From Fistulifera solaris (lineage: Eukaryota > Bacillariophyta > Bacillariophyceae > Naviculales > Stauroneidaceae): DNA of 45,000 bases. Positions within the stretch are counted from its first letter, which is position 1; the number at the start of each line of letters is the position of its first letter. The stretch is from positions 1 to 45,000 of the forward strand of contig AP026159.1 in NCBI GenBank assembly GCA_030295235.1, written 5' to 3'. Positions 22,556-31,701 of the stretch are shown here, one piece after another. The translations under genes were made by a program, and so were the position numbers. The notes under the pieces are model-generated. The model saw only the letters and a list, made by a program, of their open reading frames with translations. It was not told where the DNA came from and ran no database searches.

Positions 22556-24483
22556 ATGCAAGAAAAATTAAATTTCTAAGCCGAAAAGATCGATGTCAAT
22601 CGGATTTCTTTTAAATTTCAATCATTAGAACTAGAAAGTCAAAGAAAATTAGTAAACTATCTCTTTAACATTGGTTTTAATTGTTTTGCCCAATCCGGTA
22701 AGTTGATTAAATCGGAAAAGAGGACTTAAAAGTTAGTCGTACAAACAATTTTTCGGCTATTTTTGTGAAAGATGGTCCTTATGAGGATCGCACCTTGTTC
22801 TATTTTTCTGGCAAAATGCGAATCAATTTTATCAGTATGCTAAAACTAATTCAATTCATTAAACTTATTTTCCAATGCAGTTTTAAGTCGATTGAATTTA
22901 TGTCGTATCTCTGATGTACCAATTGACTGAGAAAGCGTAGAAGATTTTTTTTATTCCTATCACGCTCAATTAAAATTAAATGTGAATTATGAAAAAAAAT
23001 AAAAAGGGTCAAATCTTAAAATTAGGAAATCGTCGAAGTAGTAGATTTTCACGAATTTATATAGAATAGAATGGATTAAAATTTGACTATGAAATGAAGG
23101 GTAAGTTTATTGAACCGTATTTCAAGTATTTCATGAGTAACAGTTGGGACGAATTTGAATTTTTCTTGGCCCAGCACTTTTTTAACTATTTTGGTACTCA
23201 GCTTTTATCGATTAATTCTCCTTATCTAACATGGTTAGCAAAAAAGATCAGAGCATTACGACCTAAACCTTATCAAATTTAACTTTTAAAACCGATTACT
23301 TTGATTCTAACATTCAGGTTAAAGAACAGAAAAAATTGATTCAGTTTTTAAAGTTTTTAGTGTATGTTCGTAATCTTGATTATGATAGCGAATTCTTAGG
23401 AGCTACTCGTTATAGATGTGTTACCTTTAAACTTAATCATTTTTTAGAATTTCTTCATGGTCCCAATTATCGTTCTACCTATCAATTAAAAAAACTTCGA
23501 GATTTCTGTGACGAAATCCAAAAGGATTTTTTTGTAAGGTCATTCAATGATAAATATTTTCAAAGTTTAATATCGGTTCCCAAAGTTGAAGTTTATAAGA
23601 AACACGATTAGATAGGGAAGTTTTGGATTGTAGATGATTTATTTTATTACATTACCCTTTCTCTTTTCCCCATATGTTCGACTCTAGTTTATCGAAGTAT
23701 GAATTTTCTGTTTTGTTTGAAATTTTTAAAATGTTTTAATTGACCGACGATCGAAAAACAAATTAACATTAAAGATTTCATTGAGAATTTTCCTTCGGCA
23801 TTATCGAATCAAAATATTCGAAAAATGAAACAGATAGTTTTAGATTCTATTCAAAGTCTGGAAAACAATTAAGTAATTGAATCAAAATTTAAAGTATTCT
23901 ATAATAGAAAATTACAATCAGTTGAGAAATTGGACATTAAAAATATTTCGGAAGGATTTGTGATTTATAAAAAGTTAAACTTTTTTTTCAGTTACCTGAT
24001 TTAGAGTAAGTATTTTTGACAAACTTACGGGATAAGAGTAATCGCAGGATTTGCGATCAAATTTCTTCGAGATTAGAAGAGATTCTTATTTTACCCTGTA
24101 AAATCAAGCTTTTATTTTTGAGAAGAACACATTCGATGGGAAAAAGTTTTTGAACTATCAGAATAAATATCAATTATAAGCTCAACTTAGCTTTTTACTC
24201 GCATTTTCAATTCTAGAGATTGATAAAGTATTTGACGTTGAAGAATTTTTAGATCAATTTGATATTTCAAATTCAAATCTTCGAAAAGTGAGATCTTATT
24301 TGCTGCAAACTTTGGTCTTAGTTAAAGACTGCAAACTGATCGAAAACAAATTTGTTTTAGTTCTAAAAACCAATAAACTAAAAACTGTAACCCAATTGAC
24401 GACGAATTTGATTAGTATAACAAAATTGAGTCATTTTAAAGAGCTAATTAAAATAGCTCAAGAAAATAAACATTTACTATAAA
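22556..24483 (+). pseudogene. long decayed plasmid ORF resembling a Rep_trans replication initiator
   Basis: From the ATG at 22556 coding character can be followed for about 640 codons across many stops and shifts. Blocks: SFKFQSLELESQRKLVNYLF, PYEDRTLFYFSGKMRINF, GQILKLGNRRSSRFSRIYIE, then after a TAG at 23067 NGLKFDYEMKGKFIEPYFKY, DYDSEFLGATRYRCVTFKLN, and at the end LEIDKVFDVEEFLDQFDISN and LISITKLSHFKELIKIAQEN. In-frame stops include 22577, 23067, 23609, 23741 and 23870. The [G]-x-L-x-GxRxS-x-F-RIY followed by a charged x-K-F-x-Y-E-x-KG strand pattern is like that of Rep_trans initiators (the pT181 RepC and RstA group); this is inference. The tail may be a second gene. Confidence 0.6.
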
Positions 24484-24562
24484 AGTTGATGTTGTCTATT
24501 AGCCGTAAAAATGTGTTATGAGGATCTAGAATTTTTATTGATATATCAATAGTTTGTCAGTA

Positions 24563-24619
24563 TTTTTGATAATTTCAATTATCAAAAACGGACACTTTTT
24601 AAGGTGAAATTATCAAAAA
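24563..24619. repeat. palindrome plus extra repeat copy downstream of the Rep-like relic
   Basis: TTTTTGATAATT (24563-24574) and its exact complement AATTATCAAAAA (24577-24588) are separated by two bases. A further exact copy of AATTATCAAAAA lies at 24608-24619. This is 80 nt past the end of the replication-like pseudogene, in an otherwise unremarkable A+T-rich stretch (24484-24720). It could be a terminator or the remains of a plasmid origin. Confidence 0.55.
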
Positions 24620-24720
24620 ATTAAAAAAATATTTAATTAATTAAGTTGAAAAATTTTTAATTTTACACTGTGTTGTGGTAGCTTATCAAATAGATTTTCT
24701 TTTATAATTATGAAAAACAT

Positions 24721-24834
24721 ATGAAAAACAACCCATGTTATCTTGTTCTAGCAATTGTTTTTGGATTAGTAATTGGAGGGTATTTTTCAAAGATTAGAAT
24801 TGTGTTCCTTCTTTTCATTTTATTATTACCTTAG
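24721..24834 (+). CDS. tiny hydrophobic ORF, unknown
   Basis: A 37-codon frame, MKNNPCYLVLAIVFGLVIGG followed by YFSKIRIVFLLFILLLP. It has two hydrophobic stretches split by a short basic stretch, so it could be a single-pass or hairpin membrane peptide. No Shine-Dalgarno is evident, and an A+T-rich background yields such frames by chance. I cannot name a family. Confidence 0.25.
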   Translation: MKNNPCYLVLAIVFGLVIGGYFSKIRIVFLLFILLLP

Positions 24835-24885
24835 TTAATTTAATTAATTTAAAATAATTTAAACAATAATAAAATAATTTTTACT

Positions 24886-25173
24886 ATGAGAATATTTGCA
24901 CCCTTAATGAAATATATACCAGTACTTAGTTTGTGTGGTAGTTTAGCGACAACAGCTGTTAAAGTCTACAACTGCAATAGTCCGAGTTAAGCTCTATCTG
25001 TTGCAGTTAAAGGCGTGGTTATAGATTGTACCCCGCCTTATATTAAGTATCCTCTATTATGCGAGGCATTAGCGGGATGCTGTGCGGCTAATGTCGCTTA
25101 ACATGGTCATCCACTTGCTTTGACAGCAACCGCAAGCATTACGGAACTTATTATTGACTCTACTTTTAATTAG
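24886..25173 (+). pseudogene. unknown small ORF with two in-frame TAA stops, GC-richer than its surroundings
   Basis: One frame from the ATG at 24886 to a TAG at 25171 reads MRIFAPLMKYIPVLSLCGSL, ATTAVKVYNCNSPS, TAA, ALSVAVKGVVIDCTPPYIKY, PLLCEALAGCCAANVA, TAA, HGHPLALTATASITELIID. The segments between the stops stay fully coding-like, with many Ala, Cys and Gly residues and several GC-rich codons unusual for this plastid. There is no frameshift, unlike the neighbouring relics. Possible readings: a recently dead gene of foreign origin, stop-codon suppression, or base errors. Not recognised. Confidence 0.45.
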
Positions 25174-25457
25174 TATTTTTGAGACTTATTTAGTATAAAA
25201 ACCCAACCGAGATTATTTTAGCTTTTCTTTTCATCATAAAATACGACCATTTTAAGATTAGAATTTTATTGATGTTAGGGTTATTCCTAATCCGACTTTC
25301 AAAACCTCCTCACGGTTTTTATAGAGGCTTTAAATTGCATATTTATTATGAGATCCCTCCATAAAAATATACAATTCATTTCTAATCATCTTACTATAAA
25401 AATAGGGTTTACTTAATTCTAACTTTCTAGTAGTATATATGTAAGTAATTGTATTTT
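25174..25457. other. spacer before trnR, no gene seen
   Basis: 284 nt of A+T-rich DNA. An imperfect inverted repeat (AAACCTC near 25304 and GAGGCTTT near 25327) could fold around CACGG. I find no tRNA fold, no long frame and no clear promoter. Confidence 0.5.
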
Positions 25458-25531
25458 GGGCTTGTAGCTCAGCGGATTAGAGCACGTGGCTACGAACCAC
25501 GGTGTCAGGGGTTCGAGTCCCTTCTTGCCCA
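25458..25531 (+). tRNA. trnR-ACG: tRNA-Arg (ACG)
   Basis: 74 nt: D arm AGCTCAGCGGATTAGAGCA, anticodon stem GTGGC/ACCAC with ACG in the loop, T arm AGGGG-TTCGAGT-CCCTT, discriminator A. The acceptor stem GGGCTTG faces CTTGCCC, leaving two adjacent T-T mismatches, whereas a perfect stem would need CAAGCCC. Confidence 0.92.
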
Positions 25532-25571
25532 ATACTAAGCTTTAACTGTACTAATTTATGATCATGATTCT

Positions 25572-25643
25572 TGGGGTGTCGCCAAGTGGTAAGGCTGCGG
25601 ACTTTGACTCCGCCATTCGTAGGTTCGAATCCTGCCACCCCAG
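25572..25643 (+). tRNA. trnQ-UUG: tRNA-Gln (UUG)
   Basis: 72 nt: acceptor TGGGGTG with CACCCCA, discriminator G, anticodon stem GCGGA/TCCGC around loop CTTTGAC (anticodon TTG), T arm with loop TTCGAAT. All stems close. Confidence 0.94.
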
Positions 25644-25802
25644 TTTTTAACGATTTAGACTACAGGAAAGTTTAATTCTAACATTTTAGATTGTTTTAGC
25701 TTGCTCGCTCAAAAATAAAAAAGTTGTTTTTAATCTCGATAACTTGCATAATTAAGAATAAAACAAATTTATTGTATTTATACTTTAATTAAAAATAAAA
25801 TT

Positions 25803-26150
25803 ATGGAAGCTACAATTCAGTTTATAAAAGGTCTGGATGAAAAGGTATTACCTGATGTTCGATTAACCCGGTCTGTTGATGGTAGTACTGGTACGGCTAC
25901 TTTTCGTTTCAAAAACCCGAACATTTTAGATAAAAATACGGCTAAAGAGGGTGAAATTACAGGCATGTATTTAATTGATGAAGAAGGAACATTAGAAACA
26001 CGAGATGTAAATGCTCGATTTGTTAATGGCAGACCTGAAGCAATTGAATCAATTTATATTATGAAAAGTCCAGAAGCTTGGGATAGATTTATGAGATTTA
26101 TGGAACGATACGGTAGAGCAAATGGTTTAGTCTTTACTAAAGCAAGTTAA
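25803..26150 (+). CDS. psb28: Psb28 (formerly PsbW in plastids), photosystem II assembly factor
   Basis: Intact 115-aa ORF. Psb28 is a soluble thylakoid-associated factor that binds CP47-containing PSII assembly intermediates and is absent from the finished complex. Diagnostic text: [58 protein letters not shown], and [20 protein letters not shown]. Start, length and C-terminus are normal. It lies 26 nt upstream of syfB, so co-transcription is likely. Confidence 0.97.
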   Translation: MEATIQFIKGLDEKVLPDVRLTRSVDGSTGTATFRFKNPNILDKNTAKEGEITGMYLIDEEGTLETRDVNARFVNGRPEAIESIYIMKSPEAWDRFMRFMERYGRANGLVFTKAS

Positions 26151-26176
26151 GTAAAATAGTTTATGATAATTTTAAA

Positions 26177-28301
26177 ATGCAAATATCATTAAAATGGATC
26201 AATGAATTAGTTAATATTGAAAAAATAAAATTAGATACTTTAGTTGATAAATTAACATTAGCAGGATTTGAAGTTGAAGAAATGCGCGAAATAAAAATAT
26301 CTAAAACAAATCAAATTGTTTTAGATATTTCAGCTACTGCGAATCGTTCTGATAGCTTATCAATACAAGGTATATCGTCTGAAATTGCTGCTCTTTTGAA
26401 GACCTCTTTAAATCTTTCGAATCATTTAATTCAATCGGAAAAATTAAAGCAAATAATTTGGGACAAAGCGGCTACTTTTTCCATCAGCACTGGATGTACA
26501 ACTCTTTTATCAGTTAGTGTAGAAAACTTAGTGGATAAAACAATTCCAAAATGGATTACAAAAAACTTTTAAGCTCGGGTATTACTCCATCTAATACTTT
26601 AGTTGATTTTCAGTCTTATATCTTATTAGAAACCGGTTATCCGTTTGCCTTTTATGATTTTGATAAAATAAGAAAAAAATAGGAAAAGTAGATTTCAAGT
26701 TATCAGTTTCAAGAGCGGCCGGTAATGACTCATTTGTTGCCTCAAATAATGAAAGTTATGATTTAGATCAATCAATTTTATTGCTTAAAGCAAATGAAAT
26801 TCCTATTAGTATAGGCGGTATTATTGAAAATCAAGAATTTAGTTGTGAGAATTCAACCACATCAATACTAATCGAGGCAAGCATTTTTACTGCTGCGATA
26901 ATTCGACAACAATCAAGAAAGTTAGGAGTAAGAACTGATAGATCAGCTCGATACGAAAAATCATTAAAGAATACGTATTTAATTGAATCATTATATAGAT
27001 TAATCTCTCTATTACGAATTTCGAATCCAAAGTTAACAATTAAACTAAGAACCATAATTAAAGAGAATGAGCAAGTTATAAATCCAATTAGTCTAAATTA
27101 TGGAACGTTAAAAGAAATTCTGGGGCCAACTAAGAAGTCATCTAATAAGAATTTTGAATATATTGACTCTAAAACTATTGAAGATTATTTAAACCGTTTA
27201 AATTGTAAATACGATTATAATGAAAAAACCAACGCTTGGAGAGTAACAGTACCACATTCTCGAAGTGAAGATCTTACACGTGAAATTGATTTGATTGAAG
27301 AGATTGGAAGGTTACATGGTTTTAATAATTTCTTAATTACTCTGCCAAAACTTAAAGTAATTGGAACTAAAGATAAGAGTTATGAAACTCGACAAAAACT
27401 TACATCATGTCTTTTAAATCTTGGTCTGAATGAATTGATTCATTATTCATTAGTAAATGAAAAAACATTTTTAACAAATCAAATTTCAGTAATAAATCCT
27501 CTCGTTTCTGAATATGCAACTCTAAGACTGAGTTTATTACCAAATTTAATTCGAACTAGCCAAGAAAATTGGAAACAAAGTAATGCTATAATAAATGGAT
27601 TTGAATATGGACATGTTTTTTCCTTAGATACAAATACAAATTTTAAAGAAAAAGAACACGTAGCCGGTATTTTAGGTGGATTCGGAACAAAAACAACCTG
27701 GGCTGAGTCTGAGCAGGTAGTAAGTTGGTTTGAGGCAAAAGGTCGAATTGAACGTTTATTTGAGCAATTGAATGTCTCAGTAATTTGGAAATCAACATCT
27801 GTATGTTCGAATCATTTACAAGAAATTTTTCATAAATATCGTCATGCCGAAATTTATCTTCACTCCGGCACTTTAATTGGAAATTTTGGCCAAGTTCATC
27901 CAATATTAGCAAATGATTTAAGTATTTCATCGAACCTTTATTTATTTGAATTTGATCTGGATATTATTAAAGTTGCTTTAGAAAATAATAATGTATCTAT
28001 ATATAAAGAATATTCATCATATCCAAAAATTATAAAAGATATCTCATTCATCGTAAAACAAGATATCGAATTTGACCTACTAAAACAGTTATTGTATTTG
28101 AATGGAAGTCAATTTTTATCTAAAATTAATCTTTTGGACGAATATAAAGGAAATTCAATCCCTAAAGACCATACGAGTTTATGCTTGCAATTAATTTTTC
28201 AATCAAATGAAAAAACATTACAAAACTCAGAAATTGAAGAAATTTTAAATAACATTCGTTTCGTTTTAACTCAGGAATTTAACGCAACTATTCGAAATTA
28301 A
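26177..28301 (+). CDS. syfB: phenylalanyl-tRNA synthetase beta subunit
   Basis: Beta subunit of the alpha2-beta2 Phe-tRNA synthetase; encoding it in the plastid is a known red-lineage trait, with alpha supplied by the nucleus. It starts MQISLKWINELVNIEKIKLD and continues GFEVEEMREIKISKTNQIVL, DISATANRSDSLSIQGISSE; the segment ILIEASIFTAAIIRQQSRKL, GVRTDRSARYEKSL is the B3/B4 domain, and VTVPHSRSEDLTREIDLIEE, IGRLHGFNNF the B5 domain. The C-terminal part is the catalytic-like core. It has no separate anticodon-binding tail. Breaks near 26569 and 26682; the remaining 506 codons are open. Total is about 708 aa. Confidence 0.95.
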
Positions 28302-28305
28302 CTAA

Positions 28306-28344
28306 AACTAGATAATTCTATCTAATCTATAGAATTATCTAGTT
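28306..28344 (+). terminator. hairpin after syfB
   Basis: Perfect 16-bp inverted repeat AACTAGATAATTCTAT, 7-nt loop, ATAGAATTATCTAGTT, starting 5 nt after the syfB stop codon. No U-tract follows, so it may act as an RNA 3'-end stabiliser instead. Confidence 0.7.
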
Positions 28345-28462
28345 AAGCGAAATTTTAAACTATGAGTAAAATAATAAATAGGTTCCAGACAATAGAAAAT
28401 TTTTTTTAAATAATCTAGACTACAAACTATTAAAACTGATACAGTATTAGTGAAAACAGTTT

Positions 28463-28537
28463 GGCGGGTGTAGCCAAGTGGTTAAGGCAGTGGGTTGTGG
28501 TTCCACCATTCGCCGGTTCAAGTCCGGTCACTCGCCC
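28463..28537 (+). tRNA. trnH-GUG: tRNA-His (GUG)
   Basis: 75 nt: acceptor GGCGGGT with ACTCGCC, anticodon stem around loop GTTGTGGTT giving GTG, T arm GCCGG-TTCAAGT-CCGGT, discriminator C as expected for tRNA-His. Confidence 0.94.
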
Positions 28538-28596
28538 TTTCTAAAATGTTTTTATAAGTGTTTTTAAAAAATTATTTATAAAGTTAATTGATTATT

Positions 28597-29214
28597 ATGT
28601 CACGTTATAGAGGACCTAAATTAAAAATTACTAGACGATTAGGAACATTACCTGGTCTGACAACAAAGAAATCAAATAAGATTAACCGTCCAGGTAAAGA
28701 TGGAAATGCAAATGCGGATACAGGTAAAAAGTTAACCGAGTATGGTGTACGTTTGGAAGAAAAACAAAAGTTAAAATTTAATTATGGCTTAAGTGAAAGT
28801 CAATTGTTTCGATATGTAAAAGAAGCACGTCGTCGCCAAGGTGTAACGGGTTTAATTTTACTGCAATTATTAGAAATGAGACTAGATACACTTTGTTTTA
28901 CACTAGGATTTGCTAAAACAATGGCACAGGCGCGTCAGTTGGTTAATCATGGTCATATTACTGTGAACAAAAAAGTTGTTAATATTCCAAGTTTTCAATG
29001 TCGTTTAAATGATATTATTAGTGTAAAAGAACAAACTAGTTCCAAAGTTTTAGTAGAAAATAATCTGAAAGATCGTCAAAGCAATACTATTCCAGCTCAT
29101 TTAAAATTTGATCAAAATAAATTAGAAGCTACTGTTATGGATTACTGTGATCGTGATGATGTAATTCTGCAATTAGATGAATTACTTGTAATTGAACATT
29201 ATTCACGTCGATAA
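28597..29214 (+). CDS. rps4: 30S ribosomal protein S4
   Basis: Intact, 205 aa from the ATG at 28597; the frame also opens at a TTG 9 nt upstream, but the family begins [17 protein letters not shown]4 initiates 30S assembly and carries an S4 RNA-binding domain: LRLDTLCF-type core [40 protein letters not shown]. The C-terminal [13 protein letters not shown] is standard. Confidence 0.97.
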   Translation: MSRYRGPKLKITRRLGTLPGLTTKKSNKINRPGKDGNANADTGKKLTEYGVRLEEKQKLKFNYGLSESQLFRYVKEARRRQGVTGLILLQLLEMRLDTLCFTLGFAKTMAQARQLVNHGHITVNKKVVNIPSFQCRLNDIISVKEQTSSKVLVENNLKDRQSNTIPAHLKFDQNKLEATVMDYCDRDDVILQLDELLVIEHYSRR

Positions 29215-29296
29215 AAGTTGTTATAAACTAATTTACACTTTTATACTTTTTATTTATATTTAAGTTTTATTACAAATTAAGTTATATATTGTTCAT

Positions 29297-29533
29297 ATGT
29301 TAAAATTACGATTAAAACGAGTAGGGAAAAAACGTTCGCCATCATATAGATTAGTTATCATGGAGAATACGTTTAGAAGGGATGGTCGACCTATCGATGA
29401 AGTAGGTTATTATAGTCCTATTACGAAACAATTTAAATTTGATGCAGAAAAGATTCAAAAATGGTTAACTTATGGCGCTAGACCAACTGAAACAGTTTCA
29501 ACCTTATTAAAGAAGGCAGAAATTATTAAATAA
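29297..29533 (+). CDS. rps16: 30S ribosomal protein S16
   Basis: Intact 78-aa ORF with no intron (unlike green plants): MLKLRLKRVGKKRSPSYRLV, MENTFRRDGRPIDEVGYYSP, KIQKWLTYGARPTETVSTLL. S16 binds the 5' domain of 16S rRNA. It lies 82 nt after rps4 and is followed by a palindromic terminator. Confidence 0.97.
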   Translation: MLKLRLKRVGKKRSPSYRLVIMENTFRRDGRPIDEVGYYSPITKQFKFDAEKIQKWLTYGARPTETVSTLLKKAEIIK

Positions 29534-29536
29534 TAA

Positions 29537-29558
29537 ATGGAAGTATTAATACTTCCAT
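29537..29558 (+). terminator. 22-bp palindrome after rps16
   Basis: ATGGAAGTATTAATACTTCC plus AT is a perfect self-complementary sequence that begins 4 nt past the rps16 stop. As RNA it folds into a hairpin of about 9 bp and is followed by T-rich sequence, consistent with a terminator. Confidence 0.7.
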
Positions 29559-29662
29559 CTATTATTTAATAATTTTTACTTTTATATAGACCAATATAAA
29601 TTAACGAATTAGTATAGAATATATATTAAATTTATTCAATAAGTATTATAAGGATTCGAAAT

Positions 29663-30039
29663 ATGTCACATTTTACGTACATGAAAACTAATTTTCAAAA
29701 TTTATTTTATTTAGAAAAAGCATTAAATAGACTAAATATTACCTATAAGCAACAAGAAGCTACGACTGAAAATTCAAATTTAATCATCCAGCAGTTAAAT
29801 GGCTACGATATTAAATTTGACTGGAATGGACAAGAATATGAATTGGTAGCGGATATGAGTTTCTGGGAACAACCGTATCCAGTTGAAAGCTTTATTGATA
29901 AAGTTGCACAACAATATGCCGGTGAGGTTATTATTGGCGAAAGTCAAAAACTGGTTTCCAACCAATTAAATACCAACAAAATTCGGATGGTTCAAATACA
30001 TTAATTTTAGAACGATGGAATAGTACTACAGTTCTTTAA
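29663..30039 (+). CDS. ycf35: Ycf35, conserved cyanobacterial/plastid protein of unknown function
   Basis: Ycf35 (DUF1257) is conserved in cyanobacteria and red-lineage plastids; its function is not established. An AAGGA site precedes the ATG. Text: [80 protein letters not shown]. The printed frame stops at 30004 with an atypical tail. Restoring one A near 29948 gives [29 protein letters not shown] and a stop at 30039, which fits the family end (GF-x-DGS-x-L-x-RW). Restored length is about 125 aa. Confidence 0.93.
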
Positions 30040-30861
30040 CTTGATTGGGATTAAATCCGCTTTACATTCAATCAGAAGTAATTCTGGTTGCAAGAGATTT
30101 AACGATATGTATTCAATCTATAAATTATCATCAAAAATTAGCGTTTAAAGTCAAATAGATAGATCATATTTTTTATTGAGTCGTAGTTTTCAAATTACAA
30201 TCTTTTTAAAACTCTAAAATAGATTAAACGAGCAAGCTCGGTTAGTAAAAGTGAAAAACTTTTTCACTTTTACTAATTGGAATTTTTATCAATTTATTCA
30301 AGGATAATTATTTTCGAAATTTTTATCGTTTTACAGCTAGAAAAACTTAACAAAGTTTGAAAGTTTTTACTAGATCAGGCTTAATTAGTTCACGAATCAT
30401 TTTTATTATAAGTACATGTTTCTATTTAACTAATTTATTTCCAGATAAATTCATAAAACCGGAATTTGAAGTACAAGTGCAACTATTTAAAATTTTTAGT
30501 TGTCAAAATAGCGAAAAGATTTCTTTCATTGAACAGTTTTTTCAAAATTATAGATGTTGATTATCTAATTCATACAGAGCTAGAATAAAGATATATTTTA
30601 TTCAATCCATAAAAATCATTTTTAAATTACTATTTTAATAAGTATATATCATTTCTATTAACCGTTTTCTATTTTTACTCAACTCAATAAATTAGTAAAA
30701 ACTTTTATGCCGACAGTTCTTTATGTAATTTTCGCTTTGTTAATTAATTTTTGCACCCCAGAAATTCAAGTCAATAAGAAATCAATCAAAAACAATTCGA
30801 CACAAAAATAACACTAGGCTTTCTTTATCAATATTTTGAAGGAGAAGTTTTAACAAATGAA
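30040..30861. other. 822-nt region between ycf35 and the ORF273 module, no firm gene
   Basis: It holds two small hydrophobic frames: 30357-30560 (TTG start, with SSRIIFIISTCFYLTNLFPD) and 30707-30811 (ATG start, MPTVLYVIFALLINFCTPEI). Both faintly resemble the hydrophobic N-terminus of ORF273 downstream (RIIYIYVLISLTINFFCHQ), which would fit decayed copies, but the resemblance is short. A strong 17-bp palindrome at 30242-30276 is listed separately. Otherwise A+T-rich DNA with nothing recognisable. Confidence 0.45.
30242..30276. repeat. 35-nt near-perfect palindrome
   Basis: TTAGTAAAAGTGAAAAA, one C, then TTTTTCACTTTTACTAA: 17-nt arms with exact complementarity. It lies about 200 nt past ycf35 and directly after a smaller hairpin CGAGC-AA-GCTCG (30229-30240). 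It could be a transcript end for ycf35 or an element boundary. Confidence 0.65.
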
Positions 30862-31682
30862 ATGGTCCAGAGTCGGATCAGAATAATTTACATATATGTT
30901 TTAATCTCTCTTACAATTAATTTTTTTTGCCATCAAACAATAATTTCGATTGTAGACCAATCTCGAGTTACTTCAACAGCAACATCTAGAGAAAGATTGA
31001 CTACGAATGAGGGAGAGTTGACGAAGTTAATAGCATTTGATATACCAAAATCGGGACAATTTGGAAAGGCAAATATAAGTAAAAATCCGTCTATACGTGA
31101 AATTGATCGCAGTCTTAGTCCAACTTACGAGGCGTATGAAAAGAGTATGATACCGACGGGCGTCTTAGAAAAAAGGTTCAACACTAACACGTGTCCAACT
31201 GAAAAATTTACAATCTTAGCTACAGACCCTGTGGCAGGTCTTCCTAACGATAAATCAATTTCTGAAGCAATATTAATAATTCAAGCTGAACACGAAAATC
31301 TATTCAAGTTCGCAAGCAGAGAGCTGAATCAGGATTTGGCAATACGAGTTAATCTCGACTTTCTAATTGTAGGTCCATTTCCATTCAAATATGCTGATGT
31401 AAAAACTCCAGTATCATCAGAATTTTTGCACAAACTTCAGCCATGCATGACTCTAGAAAGAATGGCGTATGACATAGGGGTAAAACTTGCAAGACAAAAA
31501 AACGATTTCTTAATCGACAACTTGGTAGTGAAATTGTTGGTCCAAAAAGCACCGAAAATGTTGCTCACTTAATTGATCTATATTTCGTTCCAGATAATGA
31601 AAAAGCAATTGTTAAAAAAAATATTTTAGAGGGCGCAAGATATGAGGGTATTGACACTAAAATATTCTTTATAAATGAATAA
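30862..31682 (+). CDS. unknown ORF of about 273 aa with a hydrophobic N-terminus (ORF273)
   Basis: Not recognised. It starts at an ATG giving MVQSRIRIIYIYVLISLTIN, then FFCHQTIISIVDQ: a positively charged start and one hydrophobic helix, like a signal anchor. The rest looks soluble: NEGELTKLIAFDIPKSGQFG, CPTEKFTILATDPVAGLPN, EAILIIQAEHENLFKFASRE, NLDFLIVGPFPFKYADVKTP. The printed frame stops at 31572. Restoring one base near 31526 continues it as GSEIVGPKSTENVAHLIDLY, EKAIVKKNILEGARYEGIDT, KIFFINE to 31682. The frame is open upstream to 30778, so the start is uncertain. Its 3' end recurs twice downstream, which marks it as part of a duplicated module. Confidence 0.6.
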
Positions 31683-31701
31683 TACAAATTTTTAATTCAA
31701 G

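Noticed and set aside
21840-25173. CRISPR array or intact transposon
   Set aside because: No regularly spaced repeats, no terminal inverted repeats, and no DDE-type transposase text were seen.
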